Source: Enterobacter sp. 638
Lineage (GTDB): Bacteria > Pseudomonadota > Gammaproteobacteria > Enterobacterales > Enterobacteriaceae
Direction of reading: 5' to 3'
DNA: 64,000 nt
NCBI RefSeq assembly: GCF_000016325.1
Contig: NC_009436.1
Span: forward strand, 2,728,001 to 2,792,000
Shown here: piece after piece, positions 20,534 through 29,885 of the stretch
How the letters are laid out: every line of letters starts with the position of its first letter
Numbering within the stretch: the first letter of the stretch is position 1
The notes under the pieces: generated by a model
What the model was told of the DNA's origin: nothing
The model's input: the letters and a program-made list of their open reading frames with translations, nothing else
Database searches by the model: none
Position numbers and translations under genes: made by a program

Positions 20534-21397
20534 TTACGGTGCTTCCTGTAACGCGACGCGAATAAAACCATTATTCTGCTCCAGTAAATCGCGCGCCTGC
20601 CAGGCATCCAGACCGGTCATGACCATCAGTACGGCTGTTTTGCAGTGATGATTACCGCTTTCTAGCGCCGCTTTCGCCACGGTACGCGTACACCCTCCCG
20701 CTTCCATCACAATCGCGATTTGTCTCTCGGCCCACCGGGTGTTTTTGGCTTCCAGGTCCACACGCATATTGCTGTAGACACGACCGGAACGGACAGCTAA
20801 CCCGGTCGAAATCATATTCAGGATCAGTTTTTGCGCCATCGCAGCTTTGACGTTATTAAAACCAGCGACCACATCCGCTCCCGTTTGCGGCGCAATCACC
20901 ATGCTCGCCAGCTGCGCCGCTTCACTCTGCTCGTCGCTGGTGATGATGGCGACAGGCGATCTTAGCGACCAGGCATGCCGCATAGCGCCCCAGACCCACG
21001 GCGTTTTGCCACTGATCGTTAGCGCCAGCATCATATCGTGCTCGCCAAAATTAATGGCCTGAAGGTTGGCTACGCCTCGATCATAATTTGCCGCGCCGTC
21101 TCCGGCTTCAAGCGCTATAACGGGATGTTTGCCTGGGGCAAATTCTAACGCAGCCTGGATCGCCGCACGGCCTGACGATCCTGCGCCAACGATAACCAGA
21201 CGGCCACCGTGGCTCAATGTGGCGGCCGCATTATCGACAACCTGGGCAATGACGGATAAACATGGCGTGATGGCGTCAGTCATTTTTTTATCATCCTGAT
21301 GAATCACATTCAGCATGTCCAGGGTCGACAACCTGTCGATATCCGCCGTATCCGCGTGACGTCTTTCCTTGACCAAACCGTTCAGCTTAACGCTCAT
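20534..21397 (-). CDS. SIS-domain protein, MurQ (N-acetylmuramic acid 6-phosphate etherase)-like
   Basis: 287 residues, slightly shorter than MurQ (298). It shares the MurQ layout: N-terminal DRLSTLDML, a SIS sugar-phosphate fold with GAGSSGRAAIQAALE, TISGKTPWV, and the C-terminal UBA-like three-helix piece ending NNGFIRVALQ. MurQ cleaves the lactyl ether of MurNAc-6-phosphate during peptidoglycan recycling. The catalytic Glu83 equivalent is present (Glu85), but the Glu114 equivalent appears replaced by Ala103 within a short deletion. No murP or murR neighbour is present. It is divergent from the dcuS-like gene. Function as an etherase is therefore uncertain; a related sugar-phosphate binding or regulatory role is possible. 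Confidence 0.75.
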   Translation of the reverse strand: MSVKLNGLVKERRHADTADIDRLSTLDMLNVIHQDDKKMTDAITPCLSVIAQVVDNAAATLSHGGRLVIVGAGSSGRAAIQAALEFAPGKHPVIALEAGDGAANYDRGVANLQAINFGEHDMMLALTISGKTPWVWGAMRHAWSLRSPVAIITSDEQSEAAQLASMVIAPQTGADVVAGFNNVKAAMAQKLILNMISTGLAVRSGRVYSNMRVDLEAKNTRWAERQIAIVMEAGGCTRTVAKAALESGNHHCKTAVLMVMTGLDAWQARDLLEQNNGFIRVALQEAP

Positions 21398-21560
21398 AAA
21401 CTGCCTCCTTGTATGAATTCCCGTACACTATAAAGTGTTTTATATAGGTCACCTGCGAAGGGGGTCACGAAAAGGTATGTATTCGTAAGCTTTTACATGA
21501 CTTTAAGAAAGCGCCGTCATCAGCGATAATTACCCCTTAATAATTAGCCATGGAGTGCGG

Positions 21561-23177
21561 ATGAGCGATGTGCAGCCTTTAGTCATGACGCGCAAGCGCC
21601 CAATGAAACTCAACACGCTGGTCACGCTGATGGTCAGCAGTGTGATTGGTTCAGTGTTGCTGGTCATCTTTGCCCTCTACTTTATGCAGATCACCAAGGC
21701 GACGCGGGACGGCGTGAAAGACACCGCCCTGGCCATCGCCAGAACGCTGGCCGACAGTCCTGACGTCAAGCGTGGCCTGCTGTTATCCGCAGAGAAGAGT
21801 CAGATTCAGCCCGTCGCGGAAGCCATCACCAGACGCAACGATCTGCTTTTTGCCGTGGTCACTAACATGCAGGGCGTACGGTATTCTCATCCTGATACCC
21901 GCCTGATCGGCCATCATTTTATTGGCGAGGATCTTAAACCCGCGCTTGCCGGAAATGAGAATGTGTCGGTAAACCACGGTGTGCTGGCAGAAGCCCTGCG
22001 CGTTTTCACGCCGGTTTATGACGACCAGCACCGGCAAATCGGCGTGGTCGCGATTGGCATATCGCTCAAAAAAGTGGATGAAGAGATCAGCCGCAGCCGC
22101 TGGGGCGTTATCTGGACGGTATTATTCAGTGCGTTAATGGGTACGCTGGGAACCTGGGGCCTGGTACATTTGCTGAAACGCATTCTGTTTGGCCTTGAGC
22201 CTTACGAAATTTCCGCGCTGTTTGAACAGCGTCAGGCGATGCTGCAATCTCTGAAGGAAGGAGTGATTGCTATTGATAGTCAGGGCCGCGTGACAATGAT
22301 TAACCACACCGCCCGCCAGATTTTGCTGCTGCCGACTCAAGGCGCGGATATGCCCCGTCACGTTCCGATGCTCGCCTCGCTGCGCAGGGTATCGCAAACG
22401 GGTAAGGCATTGCAGGATCAGGAGATCGACTCCAACGGCCGACTGCTGCTTTGCAACACCTTTCCTGTCAGAAGCCAGAACGCAGTGATTGGCGCGATCA
22501 GTACATTTCGTGACAAAACCGAGATCCGGGAATTGATGCAGCGAATGGATGGGATGGTGAGCTACGTGGACGCCCTGCGGACCCATTCCCATGAGTTTAT
22601 GAATAAGCTGCATGTGATTCTGGGCCTGCTGCACATGAAGCGCTACGACAAGCTGGAAGAGTACATTATCCAGACGGCGCAAAATTATCAGACGGATATT
22701 GGCGCCATTCAGAACAAAATCAAATCCCCGGTGATTGCCGGTTTCCTGCTGGGGAAAATGAATCGCGCCAAGGAAGCGGGGATTAGCCTGACGCTGGCGG
22801 AAGAATGTCAGGTGCCGGACACGCCGAATACGGAGCATGTCACGGTGCTGATCACGGTGCTGGGAAATCTCATCGAAAATGCACTCGACGCGATGTCAGA
22901 CCAGCCTGAAGGCGAAATTGGCCTGCTGATGCATTATCAAAACGGCTGGCTAAGCTGTGAGATTAGCGACGACGGTCCCGGTATTGACCCTTCGCGTCTG
23001 GCGCACATTTTTACTAAAGGTTTTTCGACGAAAGGCGAAAACCGTGGTGTGGGATTATTTCTTGCCCGCCAGCAGCTCGAAAAACTGGGCGGTGAAATCG
23101 CCGTAGAATCAGAGCTTGGCGTGTTTACTCAATTTTTTGTTCAGATCCCCTGGGATAGCGAGAGGAAAATCGCGTGA
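21561..23177 (+). CDS. DcuS-like C4-dicarboxylate sensor histidine kinase
   Basis: 538 residues from the ATG at 21561 (GGAG 5 bases upstream). Layout as in DcuS: TM1 (about 20-42), periplasmic PAS domain (about 45-180), TM2 (about 183-205), cytoplasmic PAS, then a CitA/DcuS-type histidine box (HSHEFMNKLHVILGLLHMK) and ATPase domain (NLIENALDA, DDGPGI, GVGLFLARQ). The C4-dicarboxylate ligand residues known in E. coli DcuS are conserved at the same numbers (R107, H110, R147, with F149). It is a paralogue of DcuS, not DpiB, by this pocket. It overlaps its response regulator by 4 bases and faces fumarate-metabolism genes. Confidence 0.92.
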   Translation: MSDVQPLVMTRKRPMKLNTLVTLMVSSVIGSVLLVIFALYFMQITKATRDGVKDTALAIARTLADSPDVKRGLLLSAEKSQIQPVAEAITRRNDLLFAVVTNMQGVRYSHPDTRLIGHHFIGEDLKPALAGNENVSVNHGVLAEALRVFTPVYDDQHRQIGVVAIGISLKKVDEEISRSRWGVIWTVLFSALMGTLGTWGLVHLLKRILFGLEPYEISALFEQRQAMLQSLKEGVIAIDSQGRVTMINHTARQILLLPTQGADMPRHVPMLASLRRVSQTGKALQDQEIDSNGRLLLCNTFPVRSQNAVIGAISTFRDKTEIRELMQRMDGMVSYVDALRTHSHEFMNKLHVILGLLHMKRYDKLEEYIIQTAQNYQTDIGAIQNKIKSPVIAGFLLGKMNRAKEAGISLTLAEECQVPDTPNTEHVTVLITVLGNLIENALDAMSDQPEGEIGLLMHYQNGWLSCEISDDGPGIDPSRLAHIFTKGFSTKGENRGVGLFLARQQLEKLGGEIAVESELGVFTQFFVQIPWDSERKIA

Positions 23178-23893
23178 TAAATGTCTTAATTGTCGATGAT
23201 GATGCCATGGTGGCTGACCTTAACCGACTGTATGTGAATCGTGTTGAGGGTTTTAGCTGCTGTGGTGTCGCCTCCACGCTCAGTCAGGCCCAGTCCATCA
23301 TTAGCAACCCCACCCAGGCTATCGATCTGGTGCTGCTGGATGTATATATGCAGCAGGATAATGGTCTGGATTTGCTGCCAATTATCCGTGCTTCTGGGCG
23401 CGCCATCGATGTGATCATGATTTCATCAGCCTCCGATGCCACCACCATTCAGACCTCCATGCACTATGGCGTGGTGGACTATCTGATTAAGCCGTTCCAG
23501 TTTCCGCGTTTTGAAGAGGCGCTAAACGGCTGGAAGGAAAAGAAACATCTGATGGGTTCACATCAATATTATGAACAGGCGGACGTTGATCGTCTGCTGC
23601 ACGGCGGCGCGCCGGAACTGGCAGACAGCAAACGCCTGCCGAAAGGCTTAACCCCGCAGACGCTGCGCACCATTTGTCAGTGGATTGACGGGCATCCCGA
23701 CACGGAGTTTTCCACCGATGATCTGGCGAATGCGGTCAGCATCTCACGGGTTTCCTGTCGTAAATACCTGATCTGGCTTGCACAAATTAATATTTTGTTT
23801 ACCAGCATTCATTACGGAGCTACCGGTCGTCCGGTGTATCGATACCGGCTCCAGCCGGAACAGATCGGGCTACTCAGACAGTATTGCCAGTAA
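23174..23893 (+). CDS. DcuR-like response regulator
   Basis: 239 residues. Receiver domain with acidic pocket (VDDDAMVADL), phosphoacceptor Asp in VLLDVYMQQDNGLDLLP, Ser/Thr in MISSASD and Lys in DYLIKPFQF. The C-terminal helix-turn-helix is of the CitB/DcuR type (LTPQTLRTICQWIDGHPDTE, FSTDDLANAVSISRVSCRKYL). It partners the adjacent DcuS-like kinase and most likely activates the neighbouring fumarate reductase, transporter and fumarase genes. Its 3' end overlaps that of the convergent apbE by 20 bases. Confidence 0.92.
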   Translation: MINVLIVDDDAMVADLNRLYVNRVEGFSCCGVASTLSQAQSIISNPTQAIDLVLLDVYMQQDNGLDLLPIIRASGRAIDVIMISSASDATTIQTSMHYGVVDYLIKPFQFPRFEEALNGWKEKKHLMGSHQYYEQADVDRLLHGGAPELADSKRLPKGLTPQTLRTICQWIDGHPDTEFSTDDLANAVSISRVSCRKYLIWLAQINILFTSIHYGATGRPVYRYRLQPEQIGLLRQYCQ

Positions 23894-24839
23894 GGCGATA
23901 GCGGTTGTCGAGCAGCGTAAAATGAAAGTGACGCATCGATGAGAACACGATCTCGCGTGCTTTAGTCACGAAAACCGCTTCAATGTCTGGCCGCGTACGC
24001 AGCGCGGCACAGCCTTTCTCAACGCCCAATCCGTAAACCAGCGTGGTCCAGAGATCGCCGTCGATGGAATCCATCGAAATAATGGTCACGCTGTCGAGTT
24101 CGTTATCCAGCGGATAACCGGTACGTGGGTTTAAAATGTGGTGATAACGCGTGCCGTCGCGCTCGAAATAGCGCTCATAGGTTCCAGATGTCACCACCGA
24201 TTTGTTTTCAATTTGCAGCGAACCGATTAGCGCATCCGCAGCGCCGAACGGTTTTTTAATGCCGACCGTCCAGCCTCCTTCTGGCGAGCCAAGCGTCTGG
24301 ATGTTACCGCCCAGATTAATCAAGCCCAGCGTTTCGCCCTCTTTACGCAGAAAATCCCGCACCCGGTCAGCAATATAGCCTTTGGCAATGGCACCAAGGT
24401 CGATCTCCATTCCCGACCGAGCAAGAAACACGCTGCATGCCGCCTCATCAAGCACCACTTCCGTCGGATCAGTTAACGTCAACAGAGTGGTGATTTCATC
24501 GGCTGGCGGGACGCTGTCGCCCTGAAAACCAATTTTCCAGCGCTTAACCAGCGGACCGATGGCCAGATTAAATGCACTGTTTTCCAGCAAACTGGCCGCT
24601 TTTGCACAGCGAATCAATTCAAATACCGGCCGACTGACGGCGACGGGGTGCCTGCCAGCAGCGAGGTTAATATCCATCACCTGGGAGTGCGCGCGGTTCA
24701 CGGTCAGTAAATCTTCGTACTGTTTGATTAAACGAAACGCTTTCGCGGCGAGCGCTTCGTTATGCGAGAAGAGTTTGAGAAGAATGGGAGAGCCCATCAG
24801 CACGGCGGAATAACTGTAGACGCGGTCGTCATCTGGCAT
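23874..24839 (-). CDS. apbE: ApbE-family FMN transferase (flavinylates the fumarate reductase)
   Basis: 321 residues from the ATG at 24839; upstream in-frame codons run through the intergenic hairpins and are not supported. ApbE transfers FMN from FAD to a Thr/Ser in Dxx(S/T)GAT motifs. Family motifs are present: LGAIAKGYIADRV, the glycine-rich LINLGGNIQTLG, VVTSGTYERYFERDG, HILNPRTGYP and the metal Asp in SMDSIDGDLWTT. It has no lipoprotein signal peptide, so it is a cytoplasmic version, fitting modification of the adjacent cytoplasmic reductase, whose FMN_bind domain carries the target motif. It is downstream of, and probably co-transcribed with, the reductase gene. Confidence 0.92.
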   Translation of the reverse strand: MPDDDRVYSYSAVLMGSPILLKLFSHNEALAAKAFRLIKQYEDLLTVNRAHSQVMDINLAAGRHPVAVSRPVFELIRCAKAASLLENSAFNLAIGPLVKRWKIGFQGDSVPPADEITTLLTLTDPTEVVLDEAACSVFLARSGMEIDLGAIAKGYIADRVRDFLRKEGETLGLINLGGNIQTLGSPEGGWTVGIKKPFGAADALIGSLQIENKSVVTSGTYERYFERDGTRYHHILNPRTGYPLDNELDSVTIISMDSIDGDLWTTLVYGLGVEKGCAALRTRPDIEAVFVTKAREIVFSSMRHFHFTLLDNRYRLTGNTV

Positions 24840-24860
24840 AAGAGTGGCTCCTGACGGTAG

Positions 24861-24912
24861 CCCCGGCGGGCAAGCGCCGCCGGGGAAATGACCGGAACAT
24901 CTCGTTCCGGTC
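24861..24912 (-). promoter_or_regulatory. Tandem intercistronic hairpins between the fumarate reductase and apbE
   Basis: Two perfect 9-bp stems: GACCGGAAC / GTTCCGGTC (24890-24912) and CCCCGGCGG / CCGCCGGGG (24861-24885). Neither is followed by a clear U-run, so they look more like mRNA-stabilising or attenuating structures than simple terminators. They would reduce apbE expression relative to the enzyme it modifies. Confidence 0.6.
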
Positions 24913-24927
24913 AACAAAACGGCTGAG

Positions 24928-27708
24928 CTAGGCTTTTTTCGAACGCATCGCCGCCTGATGTCCGGCAAGCGTACCAAAAATAATGATATCTGCCACCGCG
25001 TTACCGCCAATGCGATTCCCGCCGTGAATGCCACCGACCACTTCACCCGCCGCGAATGCGCCAGGAATGACGTTGTGGGCGCTATCCAGAACACAGGTTT
25101 CCGGATTGACAGTCACGCCGCCCATGGTGTGATGCACGCCGGGCGCGATGCGGATCGCATGGAATGGCCCTTCATTGATTGGCGCACGCAGCGCCGTGGT
25201 ACGACCGAAATCAACATCATGCTGCTTTTCAACAAACCCGTTATAACGTTCAAGCGTTGCCAGGAAAGCATGATGGTCCATCCCCAACGCTTCCGCCAAC
25301 GCTTTCGGTGAGCTGGCGCTGGTCACCAGGCCTTTGGCGATGTATTCATCAGCGGCTTTGTTTTTGGCACGAACGTGCTCATCAAAAACGATGTACGCGT
25401 ATTTCTCAGGTAGCGCGATAATTTGAGCGGACACTTTGTCGCGCGTCTCCATCTCGTTAAAGAAACGGTTCCCCTGCTGACTCACCAGAATCGCGCCGCC
25501 GCCGCGAATGGATTCAGAAATCAAATAGGAGGTGTTCTGCTCAACGGTTGGGTGAATTTGAATTTCGCCCATATCCACGGTCCCAGCGCCAATACGTTCC
25601 AGCAATGCAATCCCGCCGCCCGTCGCGCCTTTGTGGTTCGTGGTAACAAAACCGTCCAGATCCGGGCGATATTTCACCACCATCTGACTGTTGGCGCTAA
25701 ACCCACCGGTCGCCATGATCACGCTTTTGGTGGTGACGGTGACCGTTTCATTCTCTTCCGTGGTGAGGCGCACGCCTGTCACTTCCCCGTTTTCGACAAT
25801 AATATCGCTCACAGAAGTATCCAGCATCACGTCGATATGGCGTTTATTGACGTTGCGTACCAGGCCACTTACCAGATAACCGCCCACCGCAGAACCGTCT
25901 TTTGGACGGTGCGTACGATCGATGCTCATCCCGCCGGTGGTGGTGATGTCATTGAGCATAATGCCGCGCGTTGCCAGCCATTCGATAGCCTCTGGCGCGT
26001 TTTCCACAAAGCGGCGCAGCAGTTCCGGGTTGTTCCTGTTCTGCCCACCTTTCAGGGATTCCTGATAGAACAGCTCTTTGCTGTCCTGAATCCCTTTGAC
26101 TTGTTGGAAGCGGGTTTCTGCGGCATTCATCCCCGCAGACGCTTTAATGGTGTTCCCGCCAATGGTCGGCATTTTCTCGACAATCAGCACGCTCGCCCCG
26201 TCGTCATAAGCCTGAATCGCCGCTGCCAGCCCTGCACCACCGCTGCCCACCACCACGACATCAACACATTTCGCCGCGTTAGGATCGACGCCCTCTTCTG
26301 CCGCCAGGGCTTTGGCGGATTTCACCATCGCTTTCGAGACGGCTTTTTTCACCGCTTCACTCTGGCTGGTAGCGCCAGTAATGGCGTCAACATGGGGAGT
26401 ATTCGCATCGAGAATACGGCTGCGGATCTCCTCAAAACTGGTCACAAACTCCACGTCGTGGTCAGGGCCGGATGCTAGCTCAATGTCACTGATACGATCG
26501 GTTTCGAGACTGACGCTGACCACCAGCTCGCTGGCGTCATCCTGGACTGTTTCGATAAACGTGCCGGGTTTGAATTTTGACTCGCCCATGCTCATGTCGC
26601 GGATCATCGCTTCTACCAGCGAGAAACGCCACAGCGGCTCCGGAATGTGCAGCGCTTCTCGCTTTGTGCTGTCCATAAACAGTTCCAGCGTTTCACCCTG
26701 CGCAATGCGATCGGTCCAGTCCGGGTAGGCGATCGTGGCGCGCCCCACCGCAATCAAGTCGTAACCGTGGTCAATCGCCTCGTTCACATCAGCTGCGTTG
26801 ACTACCCCGCCGACGCCCATGACCGGAATCTGCGCGAGCGTGTCTGAACGCATGGCGCAATATTTTTCGATAAGCGGCGTCGGATCCTGGGTTTCGACAA
26901 TCGATGGGCGCAGCGTCGCACCTACTGAAAAGTGCAGATAATCCACCCCGCGCGCCGCCAGTTTTTCCAGCAGGTACATCGTGTCTTCGAAGCGGATACC
27001 CGGCACTTCCATCTCTTCCGGAGAGAAGCGGTAGCCAATGATGAAGGCATCATCAGCGTACTGGCGCACCATTTTGTGGGTGATTTCCAGCACCGCCAGC
27101 GGGAATTTGGCGCGATTATCGCGACTGCCGCCCCACTCGTCATCACGCTGGTTGGAGTTTGGGGAGTAAAACTGCTGGATTAAATACGTATTTGCGCCAT
27201 GAATTTCAACGCCGTCAAAGCCCGCCTGAATGGCGCGACGTACGGCTTCACCGAACTTGCCGACCATTGCACAGACGTCTTCACCACTCAATGCGACTGG
27301 CGTGGCTGCTCCGTCACGCGGCGCGGCAACAGCGCTTGGCCCCACAGGCGTGCGCCCGCCAATCAGTTTCGGGTCAACCATACGGCCGCCATGGTAGATC
27401 TGCAGCAACGCTTTGGAACCCTTCGACTTAATGGCATCGGCAATTTTTGCCAACCCGGCGATTTTCTCGTCGTTATCAATGCCGATTGCGCCGGGGAACG
27501 CCAGCCCTAAATCATCGACAAAACAGCATTCAACGATGAGGGTGCCGATGCTACCTGAACGCGCGCGATAGTACTCCACCAGCTCGCTGGTGACCGTCCC
27601 GTCGTAATACCCTGTGCAAGTGGTCATTGGGGCCATTAACAAACGGTTTTTTAACTCGGTGCCATTCGGTAATGTAAAGGGGCTTAGAATGCGTTCGTTA
27701 GTGCTCAT
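24928..27708 (-). CDS. Three-domain soluble NADH:fumarate reductase (OYE–FMN_bind–FAD_binding_2)
   Basis: 926 residues. Domain 1 (about 1-355) is an Old Yellow Enzyme/NADH:flavin oxidoreductase with FMN site features (LLMAPMTT, LLQIYHGGRM, VEIHGANTYLIQQF). Domain 2 (about 380-455) is FMN_bind with a flavinylation motif DAITGATS (441-448; Thr447 expected acceptor). Domain 3 (about 480-926) is a fumarate reductase-type flavoprotein with the FAD loop GSGGAG (488-493) and active-site residues matching flavocytochrome c fumarate reductase: His719, Arg756, His859/860 (GVHHTMGGV) and Arg899 (GGNRIGGNA). No signal peptide or haem motifs: a cytoplasmic enzyme passing electrons NADH-FMN-FMN-FAD to fumarate. 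An enzyme of this architecture is known from Klebsiella pneumoniae. A GGAG ribosome site precedes the start. Confidence 0.93.
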   Translation of the reverse strand: MSTNERILSPFTLPNGTELKNRLLMAPMTTCTGYYDGTVTSELVEYYRARSGSIGTLIVECCFVDDLGLAFPGAIGIDNDEKIAGLAKIADAIKSKGSKALLQIYHGGRMVDPKLIGGRTPVGPSAVAAPRDGAATPVALSGEDVCAMVGKFGEAVRRAIQAGFDGVEIHGANTYLIQQFYSPNSNQRDDEWGGSRDNRAKFPLAVLEITHKMVRQYADDAFIIGYRFSPEEMEVPGIRFEDTMYLLEKLAARGVDYLHFSVGATLRPSIVETQDPTPLIEKYCAMRSDTLAQIPVMGVGGVVNAADVNEAIDHGYDLIAVGRATIAYPDWTDRIAQGETLELFMDSTKREALHIPEPLWRFSLVEAMIRDMSMGESKFKPGTFIETVQDDASELVVSVSLETDRISDIELASGPDHDVEFVTSFEEIRSRILDANTPHVDAITGATSQSEAVKKAVSKAMVKSAKALAAEEGVDPNAAKCVDVVVVGSGGAGLAAAIQAYDDGASVLIVEKMPTIGGNTIKASAGMNAAETRFQQVKGIQDSKELFYQESLKGGQNRNNPELLRRFVENAPEAIEWLATRGIMLNDITTTGGMSIDRTHRPKDGSAVGGYLVSGLVRNVNKRHIDVMLDTSVSDIIVENGEVTGVRLTTEENETVTVTTKSVIMATGGFSANSQMVVKYRPDLDGFVTTNHKGATGGGIALLERIGAGTVDMGEIQIHPTVEQNTSYLISESIRGGGAILVSQQGNRFFNEMETRDKVSAQIIALPEKYAYIVFDEHVRAKNKAADEYIAKGLVTSASSPKALAEALGMDHHAFLATLERYNGFVEKQHDVDFGRTTALRAPINEGPFHAIRIAPGVHHTMGGVTVNPETCVLDSAHNVIPGAFAAGEVVGGIHGGNRIGGNAVADIIIFGTLAGHQAAMRSKKA

Positions 27709-28321
27709 AATAGAAACTCCAAACTTTAAAAATGAAATTCGAAAATTCTTTATCGGTCCGGTTTATGGTTAATTTTTTTGCCGATGTCATGATATTAATA
27801 TAACGCTATTTTTAGTTACTAAAGTTATTACGTTAGTTAATAAACTATTTAATCCCTTCGATAACATAAATAATACATTGGTGTTAGTTGTTTTAATGTT
27901 GATTGTTTACATTTAAATTAAAGCAGTTAACTTTTTGATTACGTAACCAGAAATCACAAGTTAATTAAAAATGCATATAAATCAATACACTATGAGATTT
28001 AATCGTTTGCAAAACAAATTCAAGTTGAGAACAAACCTCAATCAAAACGCTATGTCCACATAACTCATTGGGGTTATTAAATGGTGCCTAAAAATACATC
28101 TGCAATTCTCATTTCATGATCCCGATCAATAGAATCCACCTTTAAAAGCGCAATATATAAATATCACTAATTTTTAATTCAATGCATCCAATTTTGCGTT
28201 GAATCATTATTCCAGAAATAAGAAACGCGAACCTTAAATAACTAAAGAAAGCAAAAAAACTTAAAAAAGCTTCGTGCTTATTTCTGACAAACCGTATTCC
28301 TGACAACTTAAGACGCAAACT
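27709..28321. other. Divergent control region between the fumarate reductase and DASS transporter genes
   Basis: 613 bases of AT-rich sequence with no convincing gene. It must contain the promoters of both divergent units. A near-consensus FNR site is listed separately. DcuR-type binding sites are poorly defined and could not be assigned by eye. Confidence 0.6.
28116..28129. promoter_or_regulatory. Candidate FNR binding site
   Basis: ATGATCCCGATCAA, 9 of 10 specified bases of the FNR consensus TTGAT-N4-ATCAA, about 190 bases before the transporter start. Anaerobic activation would suit a fumarate reduction locus. Assignment is by consensus only. Confidence 0.5.
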
Positions 28322-29830
28322 ATGAATGATAAAACTGCTGTAACGCCCCTGGCGGCGAGCAAACCAAAGGATGGTCAAGCACGCCGTCTGTTCATGATGG
28401 CGCTCCCCATTATTGTGGCCATTCTGCTGTTATTTGTGCCGGTGCCCGATGGGCTTCCGCCTTATGCCTGGCATTACTTCGCCATTTTTGTTGGCGTGAT
28501 CGTCGGTTTGATTTTTGAACCGCTACCCGGCGCAGTGATTGGTCTGACCGGCGTCGTCGCCATCGGTCTGTGCAGCCAGTGGGTGCTGTTCAGCCCGGAA
28601 CAGCTGGCCGATCCGAAGTTCAAGCTGGCTGGCGCCTCGTTTAAATGGGCGGTCAGCGGCTTTGGTAACTCCACCGTCTGGCTGATTTTTGGTGCCTTTA
28701 TGTTCGCGGCTGGGTATGACAAAACGCGCTTTGGTCGCCGTCTGGCGCTGATCCTGGTGAAATATCTGGGTCGCCGCAGCCTGACGCTTGGGTACGCCAT
28801 CACCTTCGCGGACCTGCTGCTGGCACCGTTTACGCCGTCCAACACCGCGCGAAGCGGTGGCACGATCTACCCGATTATCGCCAACCTGCCGCCGCTGTAT
28901 GGCTCAAAACCTAACGATCCCAGCGCACGTAAAATCGGATCATATCTGATGTGGGTCGCAATTACGGCGGCCTGTATTACCAGCTCAATGTTCCTGTCTG
29001 CGCTCGCCCCCAACCTGCTGGCACTGGCGTTGGTAAAAAGCATCGTGGGCATTGATATCTCATGGGGCACCTGGTTTATCGCCTTCCTGCCGGTGGGCGT
29101 GCTGCTGATTCTGGTGATGCCGCTGCTGGCGTACTGGTTCTACCCGCCGGAAGTGAAAGTGAACGATGAAGTGCCGCTGTGGGCATGCCGCGAACTGGAG
29201 AAGCTGGGCAAACTGTCGCGCAATGAAATCCTGCTGCTGGTCTTTGTGTGCTGCGCACTGATGATGTGGATTTTCGCGGCGGCGTGGATCGAACCCGCCA
29301 TGGCAGCGCTGTTAATCGTGGGCCTGATGTTGTGGACGGGCGTGCTGGAGTGGAACGATATCACCGGCAACAAAGCTGCGTGGAATACTTTCGTCTGGTT
29401 TGCCACGCTGGTTGCGCTGGCCGACGGTTTGTCCTCCACCGGGTTTATTAGCTGGCTGGGTAAAGAGGGCGGCATGTTGATGAGCGGCATCTCCCCAGGC
29501 ACCGCAACCATTGTGCTACTGCTGGCGTTTTATCTGTTGCACTACCTGTTTGCGAGCACCACTGCGCATACCACCGCGCTGCTACCGGCAATGCTGACCA
29601 TCGCCGCCACGATCCCGGGCATCAATATGGAAGTGTTCGTCCTGCTGATGGTCACATCGCTCGGCATCATGGGGATTATTACCCCCTACGGCACCGGCCC
29701 AAGCCCGATTTATTACGGTAGCGGCTACCTGCCGACCAAAGATTACTGGCGTCTTGGCACCATCTTCGGCGCGATTTTCCTGGCCGCACTGCTGCTGATT
29801 GGTTATCCGTGGATGTCCATGATGTTCTGA
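28322..29830 (+). CDS. DASS-family (CitT/TtdT-type) di-/tricarboxylate transporter
   Basis: 502 residues with about 12 hydrophobic segments. DASS proteins exchange or symport C4-dicarboxylates, tartrate, citrate or 2-oxoglutarate. The two conserved substrate/cation motifs are present: SNTARSGG in the first half and the [11 protein letters not shown] motif in the second, with the signature [18 protein letters not shown] near the C-terminus. Within this locus a malate/fumarate/tartrate-for-succinate antiporter is the likely role; the exact substrate cannot be read from sequence. It is followed 55 bases later by a class I fumarase. Confidence 0.88.
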   Translation: MNDKTAVTPLAASKPKDGQARRLFMMALPIIVAILLLFVPVPDGLPPYAWHYFAIFVGVIVGLIFEPLPGAVIGLTGVVAIGLCSQWVLFSPEQLADPKFKLAGASFKWAVSGFGNSTVWLIFGAFMFAAGYDKTRFGRRLALILVKYLGRRSLTLGYAITFADLLLAPFTPSNTARSGGTIYPIIANLPPLYGSKPNDPSARKIGSYLMWVAITAACITSSMFLSALAPNLLALALVKSIVGIDISWGTWFIAFLPVGVLLILVMPLLAYWFYPPEVKVNDEVPLWACRELEKLGKLSRNEILLLVFVCCALMMWIFAAAWIEPAMAALLIVGLMLWTGVLEWNDITGNKAAWNTFVWFATLVALADGLSSTGFISWLGKEGGMLMSGISPGTATIVLLLAFYLLHYLFASTTAHTTALLPAMLTIAATIPGINMEVFVLLMVTSLGIMGIITPYGTGPSPIYYGSGYLPTKDYWRLGTIFGAIFLAALLLIGYPWMSMMF

Positions 29831-29837
29831 TTCCTGG

Positions 29838-29870
29838 CCGCCGGGCTACACCTCCGGCGGTTTCATTTTT
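29838..29870 (+). terminator. Hairpin between transporter and fumarase genes
   Basis: CCGCCGG / CCGGCGG stem with a 9-base loop followed by TTTCATTTTT. It could partially terminate, lowering fumarase expression relative to the transporter, since the fumarase start follows within 16 bases. Confidence 0.5.
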
Positions 29871-29885
29871 GTGGAGCAACACGTT

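Noticed and set aside
25423..26478. 351-codon plus-strand frame opposite the fumarate reductase
   Set aside because: Antisense shadow of a gene whose domains and active-site residues are clear; composition is that of a reverse-complement frame.
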